From NCBI RefSeq assembly GCF_036711975.1, contig NC_091966.1, forward strand, positions 20,653,501 through 20,717,500: DNA of 64,000 bases, written 5' to 3'. The notes below the pieces were generated by a model. The model worked only from the letters and a program-made list of their open reading frames with translations, ran no database searches and was not told the DNA's origin. Positions 45,023 through 57,800 of this stretch are shown here, piece after piece. Positions within the stretch are counted from its first letter, which is position 1. Each line of letters opens with the position of its first letter. The position numbers and the translations under genes are program-made. This DNA comes from Onthophagus taurus. Its lineage: Eukaryota; Arthropoda; Insecta; Coleoptera; Scarabaeidae.

Positions 45023-45402
45023 ATAGTAGTCTCTCTCTAATGTCTTCTGTGTGACTCGTCTTCTCTCACATTCCCACATATATTTTTATATTACCATTAA
45101 CTCGGAGGTGGCCAATGACGATATTTTATATACATGCACATTTTGTGCATTGTATAATAATGAAAAAAACAATCGGGGTATCACTTTATCACTTATTTAT
45201 TAAAAAATTGAGATCAAATGAAGCCATGTTAACATCACACTTTAATTGCAAGAAATGTTTAAATTGTATGTTTAAATTCCGTTGACATACGTTTAATTTT
45301 GCGTTATATATTAAAACGTTATTTTGTCTGTATAATATGGGTAGTTATAACATTTTAAAAGTTTTTCACTGAATCATTTTATTAAATGTGGTACATTTAT
45401 AA

Positions 45403-47020
45403 TTAAATATCTGCCATTTGCTTAATATCTTCCCCAGTAGGTCTTATTAAAAGTTCGGAAATCTAGAAATTAAAAAAAGGAAATAATAAGAGTTCATTAA
45501 TTTAAATAAAGTGCTTACATTGACACGTTGAGGTGTGGATAACACATAAACAATAGTGTCTGCAACATCTTCACTTGTAATATGTGGATATTTGGAGTAA
45601 AAAGATTCACTTGCCTGCTCGCCATAATTTGCAGACATTATTTCAGTTTTTACAACACCCGGACATATAGACTATAATTTAACGAAAACATTTAAGTAAA
45701 TATACCGGGTATTTAAAAATTGTGTTCGGATATTTTACCCACTTATAGTTCTCATAAAGATAAACAAAAAAGTCTTAGTAAACTTAGATTCTAAAATCAA
45801 TTGTTTCAGAGATATGGTTGATTTTACGTTGCTTTTCAATAAAGTTTATATCTAGTCGTTTAGTCGTGTTACCCATGCAAAACTAAACACATTTTGTCTT
45901 TAGTTATTGTCAATCTCACGTCACTTTCGCTGGTGTAGTGGGTGCTTTTATTTCATGTAAGCATGAATGAATACACAAATGCAGAAATGGCAGACATGCA
46001 CTTTATGTACGGTGCTGCTAATAGTAACGCTTAAGCACGTCGCCGTTACTCGGAAACTTACCCTTACCGTAATTTACCCAGTGATACATTTTTCACAAAA
46101 TTGCATCAACGTTTATCGGAAGTGAGTTGTTGATCTGTGAGTACTCCTGCAGTAGAAGAGCAAGTTTTGAGAAGGGTTGAAGAAAATCCAGGTACGAGTG
46201 TAAGAAGGATCTCGGTTGCAATAAACATTAATGGACTTTTTTGTTTATCTATAAGTGGGCAACATATCCGAACACTATTTATAAACTCCCGGTATAAACG
46301 AATTAAAAAAAAATGAAATTACACTTATCCTAATTTTGCTATTCATCCTAGCTAATTCAACTCGAATATTCTCTGTCATAGCTCTTAACGCGAGCTTAGA
46401 AGATCGATACATAACATTACCAGGTATAAATAGATCATAATAAGCTACGCCACTATTAATATTGATAATGTAGCCCTCCATTTTATTGTCCTTCATAATT
46501 TTAACAGCTTCTTTAGAGGCTATTGCATAACTCATTAAATTAGTGTCCATGATTTGTTGCCAAGCTTCTAATTCTCCCGTTAAAATTGACGAGGGAATAG
46601 ATACACCGGCGTTATTAATTAGAATGTGTACGGGACCAACATTTTTGGTAACCCAAGCGAATCCGTCGATAATATCTTGGGGTTTTGTTAAATCGACGCA
46701 TCGGGCAAATAATTTTCCGTTATGATTGTCAACTAAGTTTTCAATTTTTTCTTGCCTTCTTGCAAAACCAACCACCTAAAAATATTTAAATATAGTTATT
46801 AAGTTTTAAAAAATACTATATAAGTTAATATTATATGAAATAAACGTATACTAACGTAAATATACGTATACGTATAATAACATTAGGACATAATTCGTAA
46901 AAACAATATTTATTAAATTAATCTGACCTTCATGCCTTGTTTTAACAAGGCTTTGACTGTAGCAGCTCCAATGCCAGCGCTAGCACCTGTTACAATCGCC
47001 ACTTTATCTTTTAAATCCAT
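45403..47020 (-). CDS. SDR-10: short-chain dehydrogenase/reductase, DHRS11/farnesol dehydrogenase-like, four exons
   Basis: Coding exons on the minus strand: 47020-46928, 46775-46323, 45671-45519 and 45462-45403. All are phase 0 with GT-AG; 252 residues from MDLKDKVAIVTGASAGIGAA. NNAG, NINSGVAYYD serine, YRSSK, the CPG turn and FARRQEK are present. Intron 2 is about 650 bp instead of 50-60 because a mariner-type MITE (45703-46284) has inserted. It is the closest paralogue of SDR-9: same exon sizes except two extra C-terminal codons, similar 5' flank, same TATA distance. Confidence 0.92.
45703..46284 (+). mobile_element. Mariner-type element with transposase N-terminus, in SDR-10 intron 2
   Basis: The ends TACCGGGTATTTAAAAATTG and the inverse (ATTTATAAACTCCCGGTA) are flanked by TA. 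The repeats run about 85 bp (TTCGGATATT, CCCACTTATAG, AAACAAAAAAGTC and inverses). The interior plus strand encodes a degraded DUF4817-type transposase start (YTNAEMADMHFMYGAANSNA, then RRRYSETYPYRNLPSDTFFT and VLRRVEENPGTSVRRIS), with stops. It is a deletion derivative, antisense to the host gene. Confidence 0.82.
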
Positions 47021-47126
47021 TATAAACACACTATTTTTCGAAAATAATTTCAAAAATCTTGTATAAGTATGGAATAAAATGTTTTAAGTTATCGGTTTGA
47101 GTTTACAAAGCAAAGTACTAACATGC

Positions 47127-47136
47127 TTTATATATA
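47127..47136 (-). promoter_or_regulatory. TATA box of SDR-10
   Basis: TATATATAAA on the minus strand, 107 bases before the ATG, at the position of the SDR-9 TATA element. Confidence 0.5.
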
Positions 47137-47759
47137 TGTACGTGACAGGAGTGTAGGAAGTGATAAGTGCAACATGATTACGCTAAATTGATAATTGCGA
47201 TGCTATCTTGCTTCGTCATCTATCTTGACCACGCATAAAAAATTGTTTGGCAAAAGAGAGAAAGAAAACATAGTATTTGAAATATGATGAAATAAAGGAT
47301 TTATTTTTAACGTCAGATTATTTAATATAACTGGTCTCGTTTGACCAATTCTTATAAAATAATAAAATTATAAGGTATTCACCTCTTTGTCTTGTTATTT
47401 ATTTATTTATATTCAAATAAATAACAAGGCAAAATAAATAAAATATTTATGTTTTTGTATAATAATTAGTTGGCGTGCTACACTTACTTCCCCTACCAGA
47501 AAACAAGCAAATTCTTTTTATTAATTTATTTTATAATTCTGTGTGTATTTTAATTAATTCTTTGTGGTTTTTGGCTGATATGTATGGTTGACTGAACTGA
47601 TTTGATGTCAGCAAAAGATGATTTTAAATTTGATAGTAATGGCTGAGTTTCAATTGATGGTACGGTACGTATGGAAAATTCTTCCGGTAATCTGAATCTT
47701 CAGAGATCTCAGAGATGATCTGAGACCAAGTAGTATTAAAGGTAACAGTAGTAGTATTA
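47137..47759. other. SDR-10 5' flank and spacer
   Basis: The first 200 bp match the SDR-9 flank. An inverted AT-rich repeat (TATTTATTTATTTATATTCA / TGAATATAAATA-like) lies at about 47395-47445. No gene recognised. Confidence 0.5.
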
Positions 47760-48258
47760 TGGTACCACTTACAAGGGAAGTGTCGGAACTGTCCCTTATC
47801 GATTTTGTTGCAATTTGGTACAGCGATAGTATGGCCAAAAATAAGGTTTACGTATTTTTTTAATACGTGCTAATAAAGCCCCTGGGGCGAGTTATAAGGG
47901 TTGGAAATCTGGATGTGATGTTCCTGGTATAAGCTCACAATGTCAACAATTTATTGCAGAAGCTATTAGTACTTCAATCATGAACTGTTTGAAATGCAAG
48001 CATCCCATCTACCATGGGGTGATGTGTATCTGACGGAGGACATTGATGTCAAGGTTATAATTCTAAATGACTTAATAATCCCCTTGTTCGATGCGCATGC
48101 CCCAGTGAAGGATTTCACTGTACTCGAAAATCACGTCCATACATCACCCCTACGATCAAAGAGATGTTCAAATTAAAGCAAAAAGCTTACCAAAAGTTTT
48201 CGCGTACTGGTAGTAGCAGCCATCGAAAGTACTATACCGATATCAGAAACTATGTCAC

Positions 48259-48463
48259 TGTGGAGAATTTTGGTATGAAATAAACGAAGCCAGGGGAATC
48301 CTTGGCTCATCGAAGCCAAGGATCGAAGCTCATCGCACCCCTACTGCATTATATTATGTTTTATTTTGTGTTATTTCTATCTAAAGTTACTTATTGTGTT
48401 TAAAAGAGTAAATAAGTAAGCTTTTTATGAACCGTGATGCGTTTTATTAAAACTATTTCCACA
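48259..48463 (+). repeat. BEL/Pao 5' LTR
   Basis: 205 bp. Nearly identical to the 3' LTR outside one internal segment, which is shorter and of different sequence here. Confidence 0.88.
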
Positions 48464-51400
48464 TTTTGGTGCCGAAACCACGGGAAGCTTACGGAAATTT
48501 ACGTAGCGAAGTGACGTGTGTGTGGAGAACAAAGAAAAATCAACGATGGATTTAGCTGTAAGAAAGACAACACGTGCTCAGTTAACCAAGCTGATAAATC
48601 AATCGAAAGATATAATCACGCGCCAATTAAATAGTGATATTGTTGATGAAATCGACGTATTACTAGCGAAAATAAAAGCGGTTCAGATAAATTTAGAAGA
48701 CGTAAACGAGAGATTGGCCTACGTTTAGAGAAGATCAAATGGAAGCGGAGTGCGAAAAAATCATAGAGTACAACGAACAAGCGATGGACGCCGATGTCGG
48801 AAGGCTAACGTCAACGGGGAAACGACTAGCCAGGCGCCCAGTCCAGCTGGAAGCGGGACATCTCCAGCGATTGGTATACAAACAACCGTTAAAAATACGG
48901 TAAGGTTACCGAAACTAGAATTAAAGAAATTCAACGGTGATATCGCGACGTGGCCAGAATTCTGGGAACAATTTAAACAATCGGTTCATGATAGCGAATT
49001 AGATGACGTAGGCAAGTTTGCTTATTTAAAATCTTATTTAACGGGACGTGCGGCGGCCACTATAGCTGGGTTGACGTCGAGTGGAGCTTCTTACGTAAAC
49101 GCGATAGAACTTTTGAAAGCGGAATTCGGAAACTCGCAACGTATCGTCGATTCATACGAAACGGACATTAACGGGCTTCGAAAGCTATTTAATACAGCGT
49201 CAACAATAATAAAATCTTTAGCGACACTAGGAATAGCGCCGGAACAATACGGACTCCTAGTAAAATCAATAATATTTAAAGCGTTACCGTATACAATGCG
49301 AGTGAGATTTAGTAAGGACAATTCAATAACGAACACGAGAATAGCGACGATTCGGTTTCGGTTAGCGGTGATTCAACTCAAAGCGCGGATTATAACAAAG
49401 AGTTGATAAATTTACTTCAGTTTATAAAAATTGAACTTTGTTCATTAGAACAAGCGGAGTGCGTGACAACCGAACCAGGCAAGGATCGTAATAAAACCGA
49501 TAATCTAAAATCTAAACAAGGTCACAGGTACGCGAAAAATAAAGACAATTATACTGTGGCGGGTTTGTTAACGGAAGTAAAGAACGTGTGTTTCTTCTGC
49601 AAGTCGTCAGATCATACAACACCAAATTGCAACGAATCCTTGACGTTAACACAGAAGAAGGACAAACTCAAAGCCGATAGACGATGTTACAGATGGACGA
49701 AACCAAAGCATCTATCAAAGGAGTGCAAAACTAATATCAAGTGCAGAAGATGCCTCCAGCGACATGCAACGACTGTATGCGAGCGAAGAAAAGTAAGTTA
49801 TCAGAGGCGTACAGACGACGAGGATACAGCGACAAACTCAACAAGTTTGTTAACAAACGGCCAACTGAACAAAGTGTATTTACAAACAGCGTGCGCACAA
49901 ATAGTAACAAAAGATGACAATGCAACGATAAGATTGGTGCTGGACGGCGGTAGCCAACTCACATTCATAAGAGAATGTATCTCTCGTCAATTAAGACTAA
50001 AAGTTATTGGCAAGCATAAGATATCTATTCAACCATTTGGCGAAAGAGATCGAACACCAGCGAAGTTATGCAATCGAGTGCAAGTAAACCTCAAATGTTT
50101 GAATACAGGAAACATAACTCAGATTAATGCAGTAGAAGTTCCTGAAATTTGTTTTGATACACTGAATCCACCTACATTAAACGAACCAGCGATCAGACAA
50201 TTTGCAGCAAAGTATCAGCTGGCTGATAGTTCTGAAGAAGGACAGCGTAACGGAATTGTGCTTCTGATTGGCGCAGACTATTATTGGAAGCTTGTCACGG
50301 GCGAAGTAAAACAACTGACCAATGGATTGACGGCAGTAAATTCCACATTTGGGTGGACAATACACGGACCAAGCAGCGTAGCTAACCAATACGACTTCAT
50401 GGTCAGCTTTAACACAGCGACGGTTCTACATGCACAAGTAACAAGCGATTCTATGGACTTGAAACGGTTTTGGTCAATGGAAACTCTCGGTATAAACGCG
50501 ACCGCGAACGTGCAAGGTGATTTTACAACGGGTTTTAAAAACAAATACATAAACTGGCGAGACGGGTGGTATGAAGTGTCGTTACCGTGGAAAATTGATC
50601 AATTTTTAGACTCAAATTACGCGGGAGCTCTAGCGAGACTAAAAACACTAACGTCTAAACTACATAAAAGCGGAAAGTTAAATGAGTATGACGTAGCAAT
50701 GCGCGAATACCTAAAAAACAATTGTGCAGAAGAGGTAACTAACGTGACAGACGCGAACGGGATATATGCCACACAGGGTAGTCTACCGCGACGATAAAGG
50801 TGGGTTTCCAATCGCTTAATGAACAATTGCACTGCGGAGACAATTTAATTCCTGATTTATTACAAATGTTATTGAATTTCCGTATAGGTGCAATAGGTGT
50901 AACTGCTGACATCGAAAAGGCGTTTCTACAAATATCGATAAACGACAACGATCGCGACGTGCTGCGATTCCTGTGGTATAAAGATCCAGTACCTGAAAAC
51001 TTGACGTCAGCGATGGAACTATCAAACATAACGACATACCGCATGAAGCGAGTAACGTTCTGGATCATTAGCAGTCCATTCCTTTTGGCAACAACATTGC
51101 GTAAACATTTCGAAGACCAGCCAGAAAAGTTACAAAACACATCGTCAATTTTGTCCAAGCCATTTTACGTCGATGATTTAGTGACGGCAGCAAGTACCGT
51201 GGACGAAGCTCAGAACTTATATAGCGAGTCAATGCAGATTCTGCAAGCTGCAAACATGAATTTAAGAAAGTGGTGCTCTAATGATGCAACAATGATGGCA
51301 GTGTTTCAAACAAATGAAAAGGTAACCAGACAAGGTGAGCGAAAGGTGTTGGGCATATTGTGGCATACATTACATGATGAATTAGGAGTAAGTGTACAGT

Positions 51401-53688
51401 CAGAGGAAGAAGACACAGTACCGACAAAGCGTAAAGTTCTGAAAACAGTAGCGAAGATTTACGACCCATTAGGATTACTTGGACCATGCACAGTAAAAGC
51501 GAAAATTCTACTGCAAGCCTTGTGGAAGAAAAAGCTGAATTGGGATGATGTATTAGACCCAGAACAAAGCGGAGAATGGTCAAAATGGTGCAAAGAACTA
51601 AATGACTTGTCTGAGCTAAGAGTGCCCAGGTGTATTATTCCAAACAAAAGGGACAAGGTGGATCTTCACATTTTTGCAGGCGCAAGTCCATATGCATATG
51701 GAGCAGTAGCTTACATAAGATGCCTATCAAACAACGAATGCAACTATGTGATGTCAAAAAACAGAGTAGACAAATCAGGTCAAAGGGAACTTACATTACC
51801 TAAGTTAGAACTGACAGCAGCTTTATGTGAAGCGAGACTTCAAAATTACATTGCAAAAAATATGTTGATCTATATCCAGAAGACGACTCTGTGGTCAGAT
51901 TCAAAGATATCTTTATATTGGATTAGAGGAAAATCCAAGAAATGGAAACCTTACGTACAAAATCGTGTAAACGAAATACACAAATTGAGCGATAGTGTAT
52001 GGAGATATTGTCCGGGAAAAGAAAATCCTGCAGACCTATTAACGAGAGGAATTTCAGCCAAAACATTAATTGAATCTAACTTATGGTTACGAGGGCCTAA
52101 ATGGCTGAAGGATGAAGAGAATTGGCCGAACGATGAATATTTTGAACCAGATGTGGATCAAGTTAGCAGTTTGTTAACTATACAACGAAACGAATCCACA
52201 CCGGAAACACAGCCCATATTTCCATTGGAAAAGTATGGAACATATGAGAAAATTATGCGAATCACGGCTTATGTTATAAGATTTATTAAATTAACAAAGA
52301 AGATGTACAAATCAAAGCGATTATCGACACAAGATCTAAATGAAGCAGATACTTATTGGATAAAATATACACAAGTAAAGGATTTGCCGAACGAGTTGAA
52401 AGCTTTGAAAAGGGGAATGCCGATACAATCATCATCTTCGATTCTGATGTTGAAACCATTTCTAGATGAGAATGGTGTCATGCGTTTATTAGGAAGGTTA
52501 GATGAAGCGCCTTTGAGCTATGATGAGAAACATCCAATCATACTACCAAAACGATCAATGTTGACGGAAAAAATTATGAGGAAATGTCATGAGGGGGTAA
52601 ATCATTATGGAGTAAATGCGACTTTAGCTGAACTGAGAAAGAGATTTTGGGTTCCGCAAGGCCGTCAGAAAGTTAAAGCAGTCCTTAACCAATGTTTGAA
52701 ATGTAAACGATTGAAAGCAAAACCTGGAAACGAAGTATGTGCTCCACTACCAAAAACTCGCGTAACTATGACAAATCCGTTTAACATAACAGGCATTGAT
52801 TTTGCTGGTCCACTATACGCCAACGTCGCAGGTCAACGAACGAAAACATAATATAATGTTATTTACGTGTGCGGTTGTAAGAGCAGTCCATCTGGAATTG
52901 GTTCCAGATTTGATAACTGAATGTTGTATAAGAGGGTTGAGAAGGTTCATTGCCAGAAGGGGCGTTCCTGATGTTGTATACTCTGATAATGCCAAAACGT
53001 TTAAGAGAACAGACCTTGAATTAAGAAAATTATCCGCTATCTTGGAATCAGAAAAGATTCAGGATTTAGTTAGAAAGCAGCGAATTCATTGGGGGTTTAT
53101 AGCGGAAAGAGCTCCATGGTGGGGTGGCTTTTGGGAGAGAATGGTAAAAACCGTTAAAGACGCATTAAAAATAACTTTAGGTAGAGCATACGTCGAACGA
53201 GACGAATTAGAAACTATTTTAATAGAAATCGAGGCGACAATAAATTCTCGTCCACTTACGTATATCAGTGATGACTCAACAGATTTGACTAAATTATCTC
53301 CTTCTCATTTTTTGACTGAAGTAAGATTTTGTATGAATTTAACCTCGAAGGAGATAAGTAGATCTGAAATATTGAAAAGGTGGAGTGATAGAGAGAAAAC
53401 GTTGAAAAGATTTTGGGACAGGTGGCGTTCCGATTATTTACAACAATTGCGGACAGCGCATCTAAGAAAATCGATAAATGCAATATCATTGAATATTGGG
53501 GATATTGTTTTGGTGCAAGAAAACAGTCCTAGGTTGCAGTGGAAGATGGGCAGGATTGTGAATTTGTACCAAGGTAGAGATGGTAAAATAAGGGCATGTG
53601 AAGTAAAGTTAAGTGGCGGAACTACATTACGACGACCAGTCCAACTCTTGTACCTCTTGGAGGTACAAGCCTTTTCGCCGGGGGAGGA

Positions 53689-53944
53689 TGTGGAGAATTT
53701 TGGTATGAAATAAACGAAGCCAGGGGAATCCCTGGTTGCGTGGAACACATCTGCGCAGCGACAACCGATAACCAGTACCACTCGAACCAGCGAGGTGAAA
53801 TTTTCGAAGCGCATCGCACCCCTACTGTATTATATTATGTTTTATTTTGTGTTATTTCTATCTAAAGTTACTTATTGTGTTTAAAAGAGTAAATAAGTAA
53901 GCTTTTTATGAACCGTGGTGCGTTTTATTAAAACTATTTCCACA
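53689..53944 (+). repeat. BEL/Pao 3' LTR
   Basis: 256 bp, directly after the polypurine tract and directly before the second GTCAC. Confidence 0.88.
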
Positions 53945-54814
53945 GTCACTTTCGCAATACGTAACGAAAAGAAAACTTTTTTTGAGGCAGAGATAAATAG
54001 TAATGTCAAGAATCCCTCAAAATTGTGGCGCTTACTGCACACCAATCAAGTGCACCCAAAGAACATCAAGACAATCGACGAATCACTTAAACATCCACAG
54101 CTAATAAATGATTATTTCGCTAATAATATTTCTTCACCTTTTTTGTCGTTGAACAACCTTGATTCTAATAAATCTTATATTTTGGATGTCAACGTATGTT
54201 TTAGTTTCGATATGGGAACGACAGGGACATTAAAAATAAGCACGATAAAATCAAATGCCTGTGGTTTGGATGCAATCGATCTGAAAATGGTAAAACTTGT
54301 ATTGGAGTACTGCCTCCAAGAAATCACTCATATCATGAACTTCTCACTAATATATGGAGTTTATCTGCCTAAAGTAAGCCATGCTACGTCACTAGGAGAC
54401 CTACGCCCGATTAGTATGTTACCTATCTTATCTAAAATATTAGAGAAGATTGTTGCTTCACAGCTAGTACGCCACCTGAATCATACCAATTTACTTCCAC
54501 GATGCCAATCTGGATTTCGGGAGAAGTATAGCACAACGAGCGCGCATTAACTAAAATTGTGAACGATTGGTGCTGTGCCATTAATGCCTCAAGAGTGACC
54601 TTCCTAGTTGTATTCCTAGATTTTAGTAAAGCTGCTGATATCATCAATCATCAGCTTCTAATAGCCAAGCCAGTCCGTTATAGGCCCCATACACCTGCAT
54701 ACATATTGGGCAACCTGATGTTGCGCAACAAAGTGTTGTACAAACATGGTTAGCCATACACTGTGCGCTATTTTATGCAAACCTCAGTTGTATGTGTTGC
54801 GTTCATACGGAAAC

Positions 54815-57800
54815 ATGCCATCTGACGAAGCGGCCTGTTTAGCTATAATAATTGCTATAACCTCCGAGGATGTTGGTATTAAAAAAAGAAGGAGGAAGAG
54901 GAGAGTATGGATGAAAGAGTGGTTGAAGAAAAGATCCCTTTTTAGCCACTCAAATCTCCCCAAGGAACTTCAATTGAGTTCACCAGTAGATTACAAAAAT
55001 TATTTACGAATGGACCCCACTACTTTTGGCGAATTACTGGTAATGATAACACCACTTATAGAAAAACAACATACTATAATGAGAGAAGCAATATCACCCA
55101 AGCAAAGGTTATTTGCAACTTTACGATACCTTACTTCTGGGCTTACTTACGAGGGTTTAAAGTTCGAAACAGCAATAGCTGCTCAAACACTTGGAAAGAT
55201 TATTATAGAGACCTGTGACGCAATCATAAAGGTTTTGAAGAAATATATAAAGGTAAGTAATTATTACTTTATTAACGTTCATTAAAATAACAATACAAAT
55301 AATATGAACTAAAAATAAACAAAGTAATATAAAACCTGAAAAACTGAAGTTATTTGACTGTTGGGCAAGTTTCTCCTACTACAATATATTTAAATAAAAT
55401 CTGGGTCTGGATATGGGTCTTCTGGTCTGCCTATCTGTACCGGAGCTGGGGAGTAATGAGTTTTTGTATTATTTGAATGTGATGGGTACACGTATTGGGA
55501 TGAATGTTGTGGTCTGTTCTCTAGAGTGGTGATTTGTACTGGAGATGGAGGGTATGATTGAGATAGACTACTATTACTTGTATGAGGTGAATATCCGTAT
55601 GAAAGTAGACGTGAGTTTGGCCCATTTATTGTTACAGAATTTCTGTGAAGGGTTCCAAAACGCCCTTCATATAAGATGTCGCTAATGGCCTTTTTCGCGT
55701 GAATTTGCTGCTCGGGCGACATTTTCACTAGCTCCAGTGCCCAACTTTTCGCTAGAATGTCTACCTCATTGTTGGAAGCACGCAGATGTTGGCAAGCCAT
55801 TCTTAATAATTCATTTCGGGTCTGAGATTCCTCGGTTGTCCCTTTTCGTTTTGGAGCTCTACGTCCTGTGGCAGCTTCTGGCATTTCTATTTCTTGAGAA
55901 GTATCTGGATTTTCCTCTTCTGCTGCATTTGCTTCTGGGTTACCATCGTCCCGAGAAGAATCCTATAAAAGGCCAAAATGGGTTTATAATATTCCTACTT
56001 TTCTTTATTAAACAATTCTATAAATAATAATTGAAGAGTCCACTGCAAAAGGGCGGAATTTCAAGAAATCTTTCGTCTTTTTTGCAGTGGGCTCTTCAAT
56101 TGTGCATGATTCAAGATGCAATTCTATAAATGACACTAACGATATGTTTCTTTCAGCTACCACAAAGTGAAAATGAGTGGAGAGCTGTAAGTAAAGATTT
56201 TGAAACGAAGTGGAATTTTCCTCTTTGCTTAGGGGCAATAGACGGTAAACATATACACATATTTAAACCCCCCGGAACAGGCTCCTATTACTTCAACTAT
56301 AAGCATTCATTTAGTATTGTTTTAATGGGAATTGTAAATGCAAACTATGAATTCTTGATGGTTGATGTGGGCGCTAATGGACGTGTTTCTGATGCAGGGG
56401 TGTTTTCAAATACCTTCTTCTATAAAAAACTTGTAGAAAAGAACTTGGGCCTTCCTGAACCGGAAAATTTGCCCTTAACTAATACCAAAGTGCCTTATGT
56501 TTTCGTAGGGGATGACGCTTTCCCACTTCTGGAGAATTTAATGAAACCATTTAGCAAGAGAAACCTCACCAAGGAAGAAAAAATTTATAACTACAGGGTG
56601 TCACGCAGCCGTCGGATTATTGAAAATGCATTTGGGATACTAGTGTTACGGGGGATGGATTGCGCCGAAGAAGAAACAACAGTTGTTGAATAAAACGAAA
56701 TAATTTATTTACAAAATATGTACAAAAAAAAACCCTCAAAGGTTTTTTTAAGACGAAAGGGGTCGTCTTCGAATTGGCGGTTGAAGTGCTGGCTTGTTGT
56801 CGCTGCTGTTGTCGCTGTTATCGTTGTCGCTTCGGAGTTCGGTTGGAAATTGACCGCTGATGGAAACCCGGCCGCCTTATATAGGCGCCCTTGGGTAAAA
56901 CCCTATCAACCGGGCGTTGTGGTTGGTTGGCGACCGTCCGATCCGTAGGTAGGGTTGACGACCAATGGCCAAGCAGATCGAACGGCGCTCAATTCGTACT
57001 TAGTGACACCCCCTCCCTCAAGGCGCTGGTTCGGGCTGCGCAGGTGGGTGTCGATGTGGTGGAGGAGCCAGACGTAGGTCGTTGATGTGGACTTTGCTGG
57101 GCTCTGCAGTCTGGTGTCTGCGGATCCAGTACGTTGTAGGTCCGGCCTCCTCTATAACCATGTGGGGTCCTATCCAACGAGGACCAAACGGCGTCGCTAC
57201 ATGAGCCCGCTCCATTACGAGCTGCCTTGGCAGGAACCGCCTGGGTGGTGGTACAGCCCCAGCGTATCGCTGGCGGTATCGGTGCTCGTTCCTGTGCGCT
57301 CGTCTTCTTCTCTCGGCCCGTCCTGCCGCTGGCTGTTGACCATCTTGGGGGCCCTCAAGAAACCATTCCCCAGGTCGCGGTAACTCGTATCCCAACAGCA
57401 GGGCGGCGGGGGTTTCTCTTGTCGCCGCGTTGCGCCGTGACCGAACGTTGAATAGAGCCCGATTGATGTGTCGATCCCAGGTCGTTGGATTTATGCCCTG
57501 GAGTTGGATCCGTATGCATTTCTTTATTTCTTGAATCCTCCTCTCCGCAGGATTGGCCTGAGGGTGGTATATCGGCGTCGTCCAGTGGTGGCACCCCCAA
57601 CGTCTCAGCGCGGAGTCCCAGTTGGCGCTGGTAAACTGAGGCCCATTGTCGGATAAAATGGCCCTTGGATAACCATACCGGGGAAACACCTCACTCTCCA
57701 GGATATTTATGATTTTCGGAGCGCTGCTGGTAGCGGCCGGAAACGCCTCCACCCATCGACTGAACAGGTCGGTGACAACGAACACAAACCTGTTGTTATC

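Larger units (their letters stand above)
48259..53944 (+). mobile_element. BEL/Pao LTR retrotransposon fossil, nearly full length
   Basis: LTRs at 48259-48463 and 53689-53944 (TGTGGAG ... TTCCACA) are flanked by the 5-bp duplication GTCAC, with a primer-binding-like site (TGGTGCCGAAACC) after the first and a polypurine tract (GGGGGAGGA) before the second. Parts in order: gag with a DUF1759-like core (PKLELKKFNGDIATWPEFWE) and Cys/His knuckles, DUF1758-type protease (LDGGSQLTFI), reverse transcriptase, Pao RNase H (WSDSKISLYWIRGKSKKWKP), H2C2 integrase, and a DUF5641 tail. It is broken, with roughly four interruptions of the gag-pol frame. The LTRs differ mainly in one internal block. Moderately recent. 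Confidence 0.92.
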
